DNA from: Alkalicaulis satelles
GTDB taxonomy: Bacteria; Pseudomonadota; Alphaproteobacteria; Caulobacterales; Maricaulaceae
Direction of reading: 5' to 3'
NCBI RefSeq assembly: GCF_008630495.1
Contig: NZ_VWOJ01000001.1
Coordinates: 992,001-1,056,000, forward strand
Length of the DNA stretch: 64,000 bases
Each line of letters begins with the position of its first letter. The stretch's first letter is position 1. This document shows, piece by piece, positions 28,871-36,230 of the stretch. The notes under the pieces are model-generated. The model was given only the letters and a program-made list of their open reading frames with translations. It was not told where the DNA came from and made no database searches. The translations under genes were made by a program, and so were the position numbers.

Positions 28871-30415
28871 CTAATCCTTCTTGGCCGCCGGCTTCTTGGC
28901 GGGCGGCTTTTTGGCGGCCGGCGTCTTGGCCGTCTCCGCCTTGGCGGCCGGCTTTTTGGCCGCAGCCTTCTTGGCCGGAGCTTTCTTCGCAGGCGCTGCG
29001 TCGCCGGACGCCTCGGCCTTGGCCTTGGCCGGGGCCTTTTTCTTGGCCGGCGCTTTTGTCTTGGCCGGGGCCGGGGCGGGCTCGTCCTCGGAGAACAGGG
29101 ATTCGCGGCTGACCTCTTCCTCGCTCACCTCGGCGAGCTCCAGGATGTAGTCCACCACCTTTTCCTCATAGATCGGCGCGCGCAGGGACTGCAGGGCGCC
29201 GGGATTCTTCTGGTAGAACTCCACCACCTGGCGCTCCTGGCCGGGATAGCGGGCCGCTTCCTGGTTGACCGCGCGGGCGATCTCTTCCTGGGTCACGTCC
29301 ACCCTGGCCTTGCGGCCGATCTCGGCCAGCACCAGGCCCAGGCGCACGCGGCGCTCGGCGATTTTGCGGTAATCGGCTTTCAGCTCGTCTTCGGACTTGT
29401 CCTTGTCCTCGTCATCGAGCTCGCCGGCCTCGATGGCCTGCTCCACCTCGCGCCAGATCGATTCGAACTCCTGCTCCACCATGCGGGCGGGCAGATCGAC
29501 GCTGTCATGGGCCGCGTCCAGCTGGTCCAGCAGGGCGCGCTTGACCTTCATGCGCGAGGCCTGGGCGTGCTCGTTCTCGAAGCGCTTGACCAGCAGATCC
29601 TTGAGGGCCTGCAAATTCTCAAGGCCCAGGCGCTCGGCCAGCGAATCATCAATGGCGCTTTCCACCGGGCCCTGCACGTCCTTGACCGTGGTGGCGAACA
29701 CCGCCGCCTTGCCGGCCAGATGAGCGGCCTGATAGTCCTCGGGGAAGTTCACCTTCACCTCGACCGCATCACCGGCCTTGGCGCCGACGAGCTGGTCTTC
29801 GAAGCCCGGGATGAACTGGCCCGACCCCAGCACCAGCTCGGCGTCCTCGGCCGCGCCGCCGTCGAACGGCTCGCCATCGATGGAGCCGACAAAGTCGATC
29901 ACCAGCTTGTCGCCGTCCGCAGCCTTGGCGGTCTTGGCCTTGCTCTCATAGGCCTGGGCCTGGCGGGCCAGCTCGCCGAGCGCTTCTTCGACCTGGTCAT
30001 CGCCCACCGGCGCCACCGGGCGCGTCACCGACAGGGTCTTGGGATCGGCGGGCTCGAATTCGGGCATCACCTCCACGGCGATGGAGAAGGAGAAGTCCGC
30101 GCCCTTCTTGAGCACGTCCTCGGCGTCGGACTTGACCTCGATATTGGGCTGGGACGCCGGGCGCAGATTGCGCTCGTCGAGGGTTTTCTGGGTCGCCTCG
30201 GGCACGATGTCCTGCAGGATGTCGCCCATGATCGAGGCGCCGAACATCTTCTTGATGTGGGCGGCGGGCACCTTGCCGGGGCGGAAGCCCTTGAGGCGCA
30301 CTTCAGGGCGGATTTCCTCGATCTTGGCGGACAGTTTCGCCTCAAGCTCGGCTGCAGGCACGACAACCTCAAACGTGCGCGAGAGCCCTTCAGCGGATTT
30401 TTCTACAACATTCAT
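28871..30415 (-). CDS. tig: Trigger factor with a histone H1-like C-terminal tail
   Basis: The 514-residue ribosome-bound chaperone and prolyl isomerase binds nascent chains. The ribosome-docking motif appears as G-F-R-P-G-K-V-P near residue 44. The FKBP-type domain (about 160-245) contains D-F-V-G-S-I-D-G-E-P-F-D-G-G and the C-terminal helical arms run to about residue 435. Beyond that is an extra tail (about 445-514) of A-K-K, P-A-K-K and A-P-A-K repeats, like histone H1 or nucleoid proteins. Typical trigger factors stop near 430-450 residues. The tail could give extra rRNA or polyanion contacts. It is followed by a terminator and then clpP. Confidence 0.95.
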   Translation of the reverse strand: MNVVEKSAEGLSRTFEVVVPAAELEAKLSAKIEEIRPEVRLKGFRPGKVPAAHIKKMFGASIMGDILQDIVPEATQKTLDERNLRPASQPNIEVKSDAEDVLKKGADFSFSIAVEVMPEFEPADPKTLSVTRPVAPVGDDQVEEALGELARQAQAYESKAKTAKAADGDKLVIDFVGSIDGEPFDGGAAEDAELVLGSGQFIPGFEDQLVGAKAGDAVEVKVNFPEDYQAAHLAGKAAVFATTVKDVQGPVESAIDDSLAERLGLENLQALKDLLVKRFENEHAQASRMKVKRALLDQLDAAHDSVDLPARMVEQEFESIWREVEQAIEAGELDDEDKDKSEDELKADYRKIAERRVRLGLVLAEIGRKARVDVTQEEIARAVNQEAARYPGQERQVVEFYQKNPGALQSLRAPIYEEKVVDYILELAEVSEEEVSRESLFSEDEPAPAPAKTKAPAKKKAPAKAKAEASGDAAPAKKAPAKKAAAKKPAAKAETAKTPAAKKPPAKKPAAKKD

Positions 30416-31093
30416 CGTGGCGAGGCCTTGTCAGAATTGGCGGAGCGGGCCGCGCGCGCAGCGCGCCCGGCAATGAGCGCGCGTTATGTCACGCGCCTTG
30501 ACACGACGCAACGCCATGCGGCGGTGAATGTCCGCACGCCCTGTCCTTGCCCAGTCCCGGGGCCTGTCCTTGCGCTTGTCCCCCGTCCCTGTCCCCGGCC
30601 CTGTCCCCTCCCTTGTCCCCGGCCTTGTCCCCGGCCCTTGTTTGGCATGCATACTCCGGCCTGCTTCGCCGGCGCGGAGGGGGCGGTCTGCAGCGTCCCG
30701 GACTGGCCGGCGGAGGATGGCGTCCCGGGCAGGAGGCGGGGTGACGGCCCGGCTTCTGCGAAAAGGCGGCGGACAATCCCGGTGTTCCGGCAGGGGCGAT
30801 GCGCCCGGAGCGGCAGATCCTCCGCGCGCCGTCAGGCCCCGTCCTGACAGGCCCCGGCCGGCTGCATAGAAGTGCGTAAGAAAGCCGGGTCCGGCCCGAA
30901 AACCGCCATCAGGCGCGGGAGGCTTCCAGGGCCGCCCCGGTCTACACACACAATCACAAGGCCCCGGACTCGCTCCCGCGCCTCCCCCCTCCTCACACCC
31001 CGCCCGCCCCCGCGCGCGGGGGCGCCGGCGCGTGGGGGGATGGAGGGGAAAAATCGTCTTACGCCGGCGCGCCCACCCCTCACCCTGCCCTCT
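30416..31093. other. Gene-free stretch between tig and the mobile element
   Basis: No gene is supported in this stretch. Long GC-rich open frames cross it on both strands but they are low-complexity and lack recognisable domains. It holds a 12-bp tandem repeat (about 30565-30639) and, from about 30960, mosaic palindromic repeat sequence with an inverted-repeat GC block (CGCCCCCGCGCGCGGGGGCG) and the first half of a type B block that runs into the element boundary. Confidence 0.7.
30565..30639 (+). repeat. 12-bp tandem repeat, about six units
   Basis: Units resemble TGTCCCCGGCCC: TGTCCTTGCGCT, TGTCCCCCGTCC(C), TGTCCCCGGCCC, TGTCCCCTCCCT, TGTCCCCGGCCT and TGTCCCCGGCCC. A multiple of three, but the region is not convincingly coding. 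Such an array is prone to changes in copy number. Confidence 0.8.
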
Positions 31094-31110
31094 CCCCTCT
31101 GGGAGGGGAG
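31094..31110. repeat. Left target-site duplication of the casposon-like element
   Basis: The 17-bp sequence CCCCTCTGGGAGGGGAG occurs here and again at 44581-44597, immediately outside the two terminal inverted repeats. If one G is assigned to the inverted repeat, the duplication is 15 bp. It lies in the hairpin of a type B mosaic repeat. Confidence 0.85.
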
Positions 31111-31139
31111 GGGGTATAGATAAATCGGGCGTAAAATCA
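31111..31139 (+). repeat. Left terminal inverted repeat
   Basis: Starting from the outermost G run, 15 of the first 17 positions match the right end (mismatches at positions 11 and 15). Scattered matches (AAA, TCA) extend the similarity to about 30 bp. The 158 bp between this repeat and the end of the TIR-domain gene hold no recognisable gene. Confidence 0.82.
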
Positions 31140-31297
31140 GGAAGGTGCTCGAGCTAACAGGGGGCTCTATTCCCCGCACGCTCGCCACTCCCCAAACCAT
31201 GTACTAAGAAAGAACCAGATATTCGCAATTAATACGGTACAAAATATAGCGAGGTATAGTCTGTGGCTTATCCCAAATAACCGCAACTATATGATAT

Positions 31298-32320
31298 TCA
31301 GAGGTGATACTCCCAAAAGTCCAAATCAGGAGCATCCATAGGGTGCTCCTCAGCCATATCTTCACGAAACCCCTTTGTTTCCGAACTTTCCATGAACCAA
31401 TCAAAAGCTTCTAAAGCTCGCTTCAGTGCTTGCATTTTGTGAGGTTGCCAATTCACAGCGTGTGATTGTGGGTCGATCACGTTTCTGGACATAGCCTCTC
31501 GATAGTCGTCCGCATCAGTTCGGAAAAGATTTATACTAGGGGCTTTATCGTAGTGATCTAATATAATGTGCTGAAAAACAGCTTTGCTTAGAGAGGGGGG
31601 CCTAGCATCTTTTACAGCGCTTAAAAGTCTATGGAATTCCGCCTTTTGATCCTCGTCAGAGTGTCTAGCTAAAACCTCTGTGACTGCATCAGAATCCTTT
31701 GAAGCCTTTAGTGCCTCGATAAGGTCCGCCTGCTTGTTGACCTCATTTCTCAAGCGGTCATTCTCACTGTCTAGTGCTTCGATTTCCTTTTTCAATTCAT
31801 CGTATTCGTCACGCGTGACCTTATCGCTTTTGGGAAGCTTTTTGAGTGTTCTCGCAAGTTTTTGTTGCCACTCAATACGCTTTTTGTCCCAATCTTGTTC
31901 TGTGCGCGCCTCGACAATAGTAGCCTCTCGGAGAGAGGCTCTGAGATCGTGAAGTTTTGCATGATCATCAATTGATTGCGCTTGCACCAAGCCCAGTGTC
32001 TTCGTGACGAAATCAAATCCTACAGGGGGGATAATTATTGGGAACACCTTGTGGGATTTTACCCATGCAGCGCCCAGCTCCATGAGACAAAACGCGCGCT
32101 CGACATATACTTGAGTGATTAGCATTATAACGAGCTTCGGCTCTCCTATTTGATCTTTTATATACTGATTGAAATCGCTCCCAGTGAGTATTCCATGCCC
32201 GTCGACAGAGGAACAAAATATTTCATTCGCAGGAACTCCGATTCCCTCTTTTAGAAACTCGGTGAAAATTTCCGCTAAGCGCTTATCAGCGGTCGCGTGA
32301 CTAATGAAAATTGACTTCAT
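31298..32320 (-). CDS. TIR-domain protein, probable anti-phage or NAD-consuming effector
   Basis: The ATG at 32320 follows AAGGTGG at good spacing; a GTG four codons upstream is an alternative. The 340-residue protein starts with a TIR domain (about 1-140): M-K-S-I-F-I-S-H-A-T-A-D-K, then I-F-C-S-S, and the catalytic glutamate at E81 in F-C-L-M-E-L-G-A-A-W. Retention of this glutamate suggests NADase or cyclic-ADP-ribose synthesis, as in bacterial TIR defence proteins. A predicted coiled coil follows (about 160-215, heptad-like K-K-E-I-E-A-L-D-S-E-N-D-R-L-R-N-E-V) and a C-terminal domain of unknown type. The gene is AT-richer than the cas1 gene beside it, suggesting separate acquisition. No partner sensor is adjacent. 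Confidence 0.85.
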   Translation of the reverse strand: MKSIFISHATADKRLAEIFTEFLKEGIGVPANEIFCSSVDGHGILTGSDFNQYIKDQIGEPKLVIMLITQVYVERAFCLMELGAAWVKSHKVFPIIIPPVGFDFVTKTLGLVQAQSIDDHAKLHDLRASLREATIVEARTEQDWDKKRIEWQQKLARTLKKLPKSDKVTRDEYDELKKEIEALDSENDRLRNEVNKQADLIEALKASKDSDAVTEVLARHSDEDQKAEFHRLLSAVKDARPPSLSKAVFQHIILDHYDKAPSINLFRTDADDYREAMSRNVIDPQSHAVNWQPHKMQALKRALEAFDWFMESSETKGFREDMAEEHPMDAPDLDFWEYHL

Positions 32321-32393
32321 TTCCCCATCCACCTTCCTGAAAAAGAATTCGGTGATAATAAATTAGCGCATGTAGCATAGTTATGTGTTCTTA

Positions 32394-33494
32394 TCACGTC
32401 GCAATCAACCTCGCCAACTCCGGGCTCACCTTGACCGTACCCATTTGGCTCACGGTGAAGTCAGCCGCTGAGAAGCTTCCCTCGGCTATCATCTTGAGAA
32501 CCCTGCGGTCAGCTTCCGGCCTGCCCGGCTCCATCTTGTCGAACACGAATGTATCGCGGTCTGTGCGCATGTCGCCATGAACGATACCGATAGTCGGGTC
32601 ATAGCCGTCTGCGATGATCGCGATCCGGGTTCGGATTTCGAGCATGCCGTAGGCGTAGTTCAGCATGGCGTTGACCGGGTGTGTTGCGCGCCGATTGCTT
32701 GGGACTTTTTTCGCCCTGAGCGCAGAGCGCGATTGATAGGTCAGCCAATCTTGCGGCACGGCATTTAGATCGCGCGCTTTCCAGCGGATCGGCGTTGTGC
32801 GCCATGTCCGGAAATATGCCCGTGAGACTTTGCCCTCCAACCCGATCAACTCGGACACGGTTTGAGGCGGGCTGCTCTCAAGAATGGCGAGGGCCTCTTC
32901 AGCGCACGCCATGGCGCGCCCGCGCAGGTCTGAGACCGGGAAACAAGTCTCAAGATTTTCAAGCGTGCCTTCGATCTTCTGACGAATGAGGTTTGCGCCA
33001 AAGGCAGTGCGCGCGGCTTCGTTGGCGCGCGTCTGTCTTTGCCGCGCCACCTTTTCAGGATCGCTGGCGTATTGCGGTTTGCCGGTGACGGACTGTATGC
33101 GGCCATCCCATCGCAAGCGGATGAGCGGCGTATCTTGAGTTTCCAGCCAATCGAGCGCGTCGAGTGTGATTTCGCCAGAGCCATCTACGATCACAATACG
33201 CGGCGGGATATCGAGCCCGCCCTTGAAGAAGCGGTGCGCGCGCCGCTCTTGCGGAAAGTGCGTAAGCCCGTCGCGGATCATGAGCGCGCCGCGATCAACG
33301 CGGATCGATAATCCATGGCCGGTCAAAATGAGCGGGGCGGACTGGCGCTCGCGCCGTTTGCGCGTGGGCATGGCGGCGTCATGGGCGGCCTGCCAGTATT
33401 GGCAGCGCTCAAGCCATTCATCGCCATCGGCGCGGCTTTCTTGGAGTGTTTCACTATCAAGCATGCCTTGATCCCCGCCAGTTTGATCATTCAA
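32394..33494 (-). CDS. cas1: Stand-alone Cas1, candidate casposase (integrase)
   Basis: The 366-residue protein has the two-part Cas1 fold. The beta-rich N-terminal domain (about 53-140) contains L-T-G-H-G-L-S-I-R-V and R-I-V-I-V-D-G-S-G-E-I-T-L-D-A-L-D-W-L. The helical catalytic domain (about 150-366) contains the metal-binding residues E220 in G-L-E-G-K-V-S-R-A-Y-F, H306 in G-I-V-H-G-D and D319 in F-V-F-D-K-M-E-P-G-R-P, with N-A-M-L-N-Y-A-Y-G-M-L-E between them. These are the classical Cas1 signatures. There is no Cas2, no other cas gene and no CRISPR array, and the gene sits with polB inside an element with inverted repeats, so a transposition role is more likely than spacer acquisition. 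An N-terminal extension (about 1-50) is extra. The start overlaps the nuclease stop by 4 bp. Confidence 0.9.
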   Translation of the reverse strand: MNDQTGGDQGMLDSETLQESRADGDEWLERCQYWQAAHDAAMPTRKRRERQSAPLILTGHGLSIRVDRGALMIRDGLTHFPQERRAHRFFKGGLDIPPRIVIVDGSGEITLDALDWLETQDTPLIRLRWDGRIQSVTGKPQYASDPEKVARQRQTRANEAARTAFGANLIRQKIEGTLENLETCFPVSDLRGRAMACAEEALAILESSPPQTVSELIGLEGKVSRAYFRTWRTTPIRWKARDLNAVPQDWLTYQSRSALRAKKVPSNRRATHPVNAMLNYAYGMLEIRTRIAIIADGYDPTIGIVHGDMRTDRDTFVFDKMEPGRPEADRRVLKMIAEGSFSAADFTVSQMGTVKVSPELARLIAT

Positions 33495-34249
33495 TCAGAT
33501 TGTTCAGGATTGACCAGAAATTTTCCGACATTCGCGCGTGCAGCGTTCAGGCGCTTGCGGATTTCGGCGGCCTCGGCCGGGCGGCCTTGCCGGTGAAGCT
33601 GGCGGATCACGATATCCAGAACGTATTTGATGTTATCAAATTCCGGATCATCGCGAAAAAAGCTCTTTGAAAGCTCCGCTAAGCTCTCTCCCATTAGCTC
33701 GATTTCCGGCCATGCCGTTAGGCGGTGGTCCTGTGACGCATCTACAAGGCCTTTGCGGTGAGCGGCGCGCACAAGATCGCGGATCATGTCTTTCGAGGGC
33801 GGTTCGGGCGTGAGGTTGAGAGGCGCTCCCTTGATGATGCACGGCGCAGCGTTCTTGCTGGTCCAGAACAGGCCGCAATCATCGGGCACTTCATCGCCGC
33901 TGATCAGTCCGGCAGGGACCGCGAAATAGAAGCTGTTCGCAAACCGCATGGCGCGTGCGCGCTTTTCCGGGTCGGCCAGCTCGCGTTCAAAGTCTTTGCG
34001 CGAGACCTTGACCTCAATCGCGGTGAGCTCATCGGGTCGGCCCGTCTGAGTGCGCACCAGCAAGCCATCTATCCGGTGCTTGGAGTGGCCACGTTCGCCC
34101 GGTTGAAGCGGGAACTCGCGCAGCAAAATATACCTGTCAGACCGGCAATACGCATCTTCAATGACCTGTAGCACATCCGCCGCTGTAGCAGGCAGACTGT
34201 CCCGAAGTGACTCAGATGAGGCGCTTTTGCTGGTCATGATCCGGCCCAT
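33491..34249 (-). CDS. PD-(D/E)XK nuclease, MmcB-like, coupled to cas1
   Basis: The 252-residue protein carries the nuclease core D61 in H-R-I-D-G-L-L-V, E79-V-K81 in T-A-I-E-V-K-V-S-R-K-D-F, then R-F-A-N-S-F-Y-F-A-V-P-A-G-L-I. This pattern matches MmcB-like PD-(D/E)XK proteins and resembles the position Cas4-type nucleases take beside Cas1. The 4-bp overlap with cas1 implies coupled translation and a joint role, perhaps trimming element ends. Start choice is uncertain: ATG at 34249 or 34237, neither with a clear Shine-Dalgarno; the first would be near-leaderless given the operator 9 bp away. Divergent from the XRE gene. Confidence 0.78.
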   Translation of the reverse strand: MGRIMTSKSASSESLRDSLPATAADVLQVIEDAYCRSDRYILLREFPLQPGERGHSKHRIDGLLVRTQTGRPDELTAIEVKVSRKDFERELADPEKRARAMRFANSFYFAVPAGLISGDEVPDDCGLFWTSKNAAPCIIKGAPLNLTPEPPSKDMIRDLVRAAHRKGLVDASQDHRLTAWPEIELMGESLAELSKSFFRDDPEFDNIKYVLDIVIRQLHRQGRPAEAAEIRKRLNAARANVGKFLVNPEQSD

Positions 34250-34257
34250 GCAAGAAA

Positions 34258-34275
34258 TAGGGTATATATGCCCTA
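34258..34275. promoter_or_regulatory. Operator-like palindrome between nuclease-cas1 and the XRE regulator
   Basis: TAGGGTATATATGCCCTA has 9-bp half-sites that agree at eight positions. It lies in the 59-bp gap between the two divergent starts, and its TATATAT core can also provide -10 elements. The XRE protein next door is the obvious candidate to bind it and so control cas1 and nuclease expression. Confidence 0.7.
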
Positions 34276-34308
34276 GACCGGATTGCCGCTCACCTAATCC
34301 CTGTTCGC

Positions 34309-34530
34309 ATGGATTGGGCATTGCTGGTTGGCGGAAATATCAGGCGATTGAGGCGCGAGCGCTCCCTGACGCAAGAGCAACTGGCGCATCTGGCCGGTGT
34401 GGATATGCGCTATCTGGGCGGCGTTGAGCGCGGCGAGCATAACCCGACTGTGGAAGTCCTAGGCAAGCTGGCCGAAGCCATGGCTGCGCACCCGAAGGAT
34501 TTCTTTGAAGCAGAACACCCAGAACAATAA
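34309..34530 (+). CDS. XRE-family HTH regulator, C-protein-like
   Basis: The 73-residue protein is almost wholly a helix-turn-helix domain: G-G-N-I-R-R-L-R-R-E-R-S-L-T-Q-E-Q-L-A-H-L-A-G-V-D then G-G-V-E-R-G-E-H-N-P-T-V-E-V-L-G-K-L-A-E-A. It resembles controller proteins of restriction-modification systems, which time expression of a nuclease by binding a palindrome upstream. Here the palindrome lies between this gene and the nuclease-cas1 pair, so it probably sets transposition or nuclease levels. Confidence 0.85.
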   Translation: MDWALLVGGNIRRLRRERSLTQEQLAHLAGVDMRYLGGVERGEHNPTVEVLGKLAEAMAAHPKDFFEAEHPEQ

Positions 34531-34562
34531 ATGCAAGAACACTATAAGATATTTTCACCGAT

Positions 34563-35183
34563 ATGAAAAATAAAGCCCTCAAGATATGGGAACAAAGCCG
34601 CCCGCTGAGCGGGTGGTTTGAAATTCAGTGCCTCATAGAGCCCGATCTGGAAAGCCGACTAAGCGAAACTGAACGCAGGGGCGGCGGAAGAGGGGAAAGC
34701 TACTATAGCCGCCTTTGGGGCCTGAAGCATACCTTCTTAGCCTATCTCGAAACAGGTGACGTGACTGCCACTGGCTTTATGATAAGTCCGGAGGCCACCC
34801 GAAGTCCCGTTGTCATCCCGAAGGAGCATTTTGACGCCCTTCGCGGTGATCATGAGAAAATTGAATGGGATCATGGCTTATTCAAATATTCTGGTCTTGA
34901 ATACAGCGGAATAAGAATCATAAGGACTATTGATCTTGAGCAACCCAAAAAGCCGCGTGGTCGCCCAAGGAAGCGCGATGAGCTAGATAACGCGGTCCGC
35001 ATCACCCTGAGAATTTGCCCGCAATTGTGTTCAATGCCCCGCAAAGAAGGGGCTGCACTGGTGCGCAAAACCCTCAAAGACGTGCTCAAAAATCCAGACA
35101 CTGAGAAAATTGCAAAAGCCAATTCGACAATTTCCAAAGCGATTTTAAGGGTTTGTAATGAGGCCGGATTCTCAAAATCCTGA
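34563..35183 (+). CDS. Unknown protein with AT-hook motif
   Basis: The 206-residue protein has no family I recognise. An AT-hook-like motif, K-K-P-R-G-R-P-R-K-R, lies at residues 129-138, suggesting binding to the minor groove of AT-rich DNA such as the element ends. The N-terminal 125 residues are mixed alpha/beta (G-W-F-E-I-Q-C-L-I, S-P-V-V-I-P-K-E-H-F-D-A-L) and the C-terminal part is helical. It lies 32 bp after the XRE gene on the same strand. It may be an accessory transposition or replication factor; that is inference. Confidence 0.6.
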   Translation: MKNKALKIWEQSRPLSGWFEIQCLIEPDLESRLSETERRGGGRGESYYSRLWGLKHTFLAYLETGDVTATGFMISPEATRSPVVIPKEHFDALRGDHEKIEWDHGLFKYSGLEYSGIRIIRTIDLEQPKKPRGRPRKRDELDNAVRITLRICPQLCSMPRKEGAALVRKTLKDVLKNPDTEKIAKANSTISKAILRVCNEAGFSKS

Positions 35184-35280
35184 AGCGCATTTTTGAGTTT
35201 TTGAGTCTTCGACTCCACCGTCTTCCATCTCTCATTTGAAGGGCTCCTAGCCGCCAATGCGGCACATCGGGAGCCCGTGA

Positions 35281-35856
35281 ATGGCCCGCGTCCGCGACTA
35301 CAAAGCCGAGTACCGCCGCCGGATGGAGCGGGCTGATGAGCGCGGGCTGACGCGCTCACAGGCAAGAGGCCATCCCAAGCGCGGCGAGCCTCTGGCCAGT
35401 AATATCGGGCGGCTGCCCAAGGCAGATGACGCTCTGAACATGGCGATATCACGCATGCGCCGGGGCGAGGCCCTGAGCCGGGCGGCCAAAACTGCGAAAG
35501 TCTCTCCCAAACGGCTCCGCCGGTATCTGAACCTGCACAATATGGCCACGCGCCAAGGCCGCACATGGCGGATTTATGATGAGCGCATGCGCCAAGTGCC
35601 GATCCGCTCAAAAGGCGCGCTCAAGAAAATTACCGTCAAAGGGGCCAAGGCCGCCGCCAAGGCGGGCGGGGCTTGGGATGCGCAAGGGCGCATGCTGGCC
35701 ACTCACGACACAGACCGGCTCGGCGCACTTCAGGGCGAAGGCCTGACCGATATTCACGGCCAGTTTCATCCCTTCGAAACCGATCCGAACACGCTCTACC
35801 AGCTCGCCGACATGGACGGCGATGCGTTCCGCGAACTCTATCAAATCTTTGGATAA
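35281..35856 (+). CDS. Basic HTH-like protein of unknown function
   Basis: The 191-residue protein is strongly basic at its start (M-A-R-V-R-D-Y-K-A-E-Y-R-R-R-M-E-R-A) and has a helix-turn-helix-like stretch at about 54-80: A-I-S-R-M-R-R-G-E-A-L-S-R-A-A-K-T-A-K-V-S-P-K-R-L-R-R-Y-L. Similar proteins with the R-D-Y-K-A-E-Y opening occur on alphaproteobacterial mobile elements. GGGAG precedes the ATG. It lies in a head-to-tail series with the HNH and polB genes and may be a DNA-binding partner of the polymerase. The function is not known. Confidence 0.65.
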   Translation: MARVRDYKAEYRRRMERADERGLTRSQARGHPKRGEPLASNIGRLPKADDALNMAISRMRRGEALSRAAKTAKVSPKRLRRYLNLHNMATRQGRTWRIYDERMRQVPIRSKGALKKITVKGAKAAAKAGGAWDAQGRMLATHDTDRLGALQGEGLTDIHGQFHPFETDPNTLYQLADMDGDAFRELYQIFG

Positions 35857-35870
35857 GACAGGAAACCGCC

Positions 35871-36230
35871 ATGCCCGGAATGATGACCCCTGCCGAAAAG
35901 CGGCTTGAACGCGCCTACAGGCGGCTTGGCACACGCAATCCCGTGTGTGTGATGTGCGGAGAAACCAACCCGCATGTGATCGAGCTTCATCACATCGCCG
36001 GGACTCTCCTGAACGACACCGTTCCCATATGCCGTAATTGCCATCGCAAGGTCAGCGATCCGCAAAAGGACCGGCACGGGCTTGAAACCTTCGATTCCGA
36101 TCAGACCCGCATCGGGCACTATCTGTGCGGGCTGGCCGATGTTCTGGCCGCCGTCGCGGTTACGCTGAAGGCCTTCGGAGAAAGATTGCTGGGCTTGCGC
36201 CCTGACCGCGATGACGGGGAAGCGTCATGA
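35871..36230 (+). CDS. HNH endonuclease of the element
   Basis: The start M-P-G-M-M-T-P-A-E-K at 35871 follows AGGAA; a longer frame would overlap the preceding gene. The 119-residue product has C-V-M-C-G, the H-H pair in I-E-L-H-H-I-A-G, and C-R-N-C-H-R-K, a zinc-bound HNH core. HNH nucleases are frequent casposon components. It overlaps polB by 4 bp (ATGA), so the two are translationally coupled. Confidence 0.85.
   Translation: MPGMMTPAEKRLERAYRRLGTRNPVCVMCGETNPHVIELHHIAGTLLNDTVPICRNCHRKVSDPQKDRHGLETFDSDQTRIGHYLCGLADVLAAVAVTLKAFGERLLGLRPDRDDGEAS

Noticed and set aside
30528-30869. Open frames of about 100 codons in the tig-casposon gap
   Set aside because: They are GC-rich low-complexity frames across a tandem repeat, with no Shine-Dalgarno, domain or convincing codon pattern.
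31140-31200. A tRNA or tmRNA remnant at the left end (stretch containing GGGGCTCTATTCCCC)
   Set aside because: I could not fold it into a cloverleaf or match it to the nearby tRNA-Leu; the resemblance is superficial.
32394-33494. Cas1 as evidence of a CRISPR-Cas locus
   Set aside because: No Cas2, effector or interference gene and no repeat-spacer array is found in the window. The gene lies within an element with inverted repeats and a polymerase, which fits a casposon better.
34309-34530. The small XRE gene as the antitoxin of a toxin-antitoxin pair
   Set aside because: The downstream gene does not resemble a known toxin, and the divergent operator with nuclease-cas1 makes a controller-protein role more likely.
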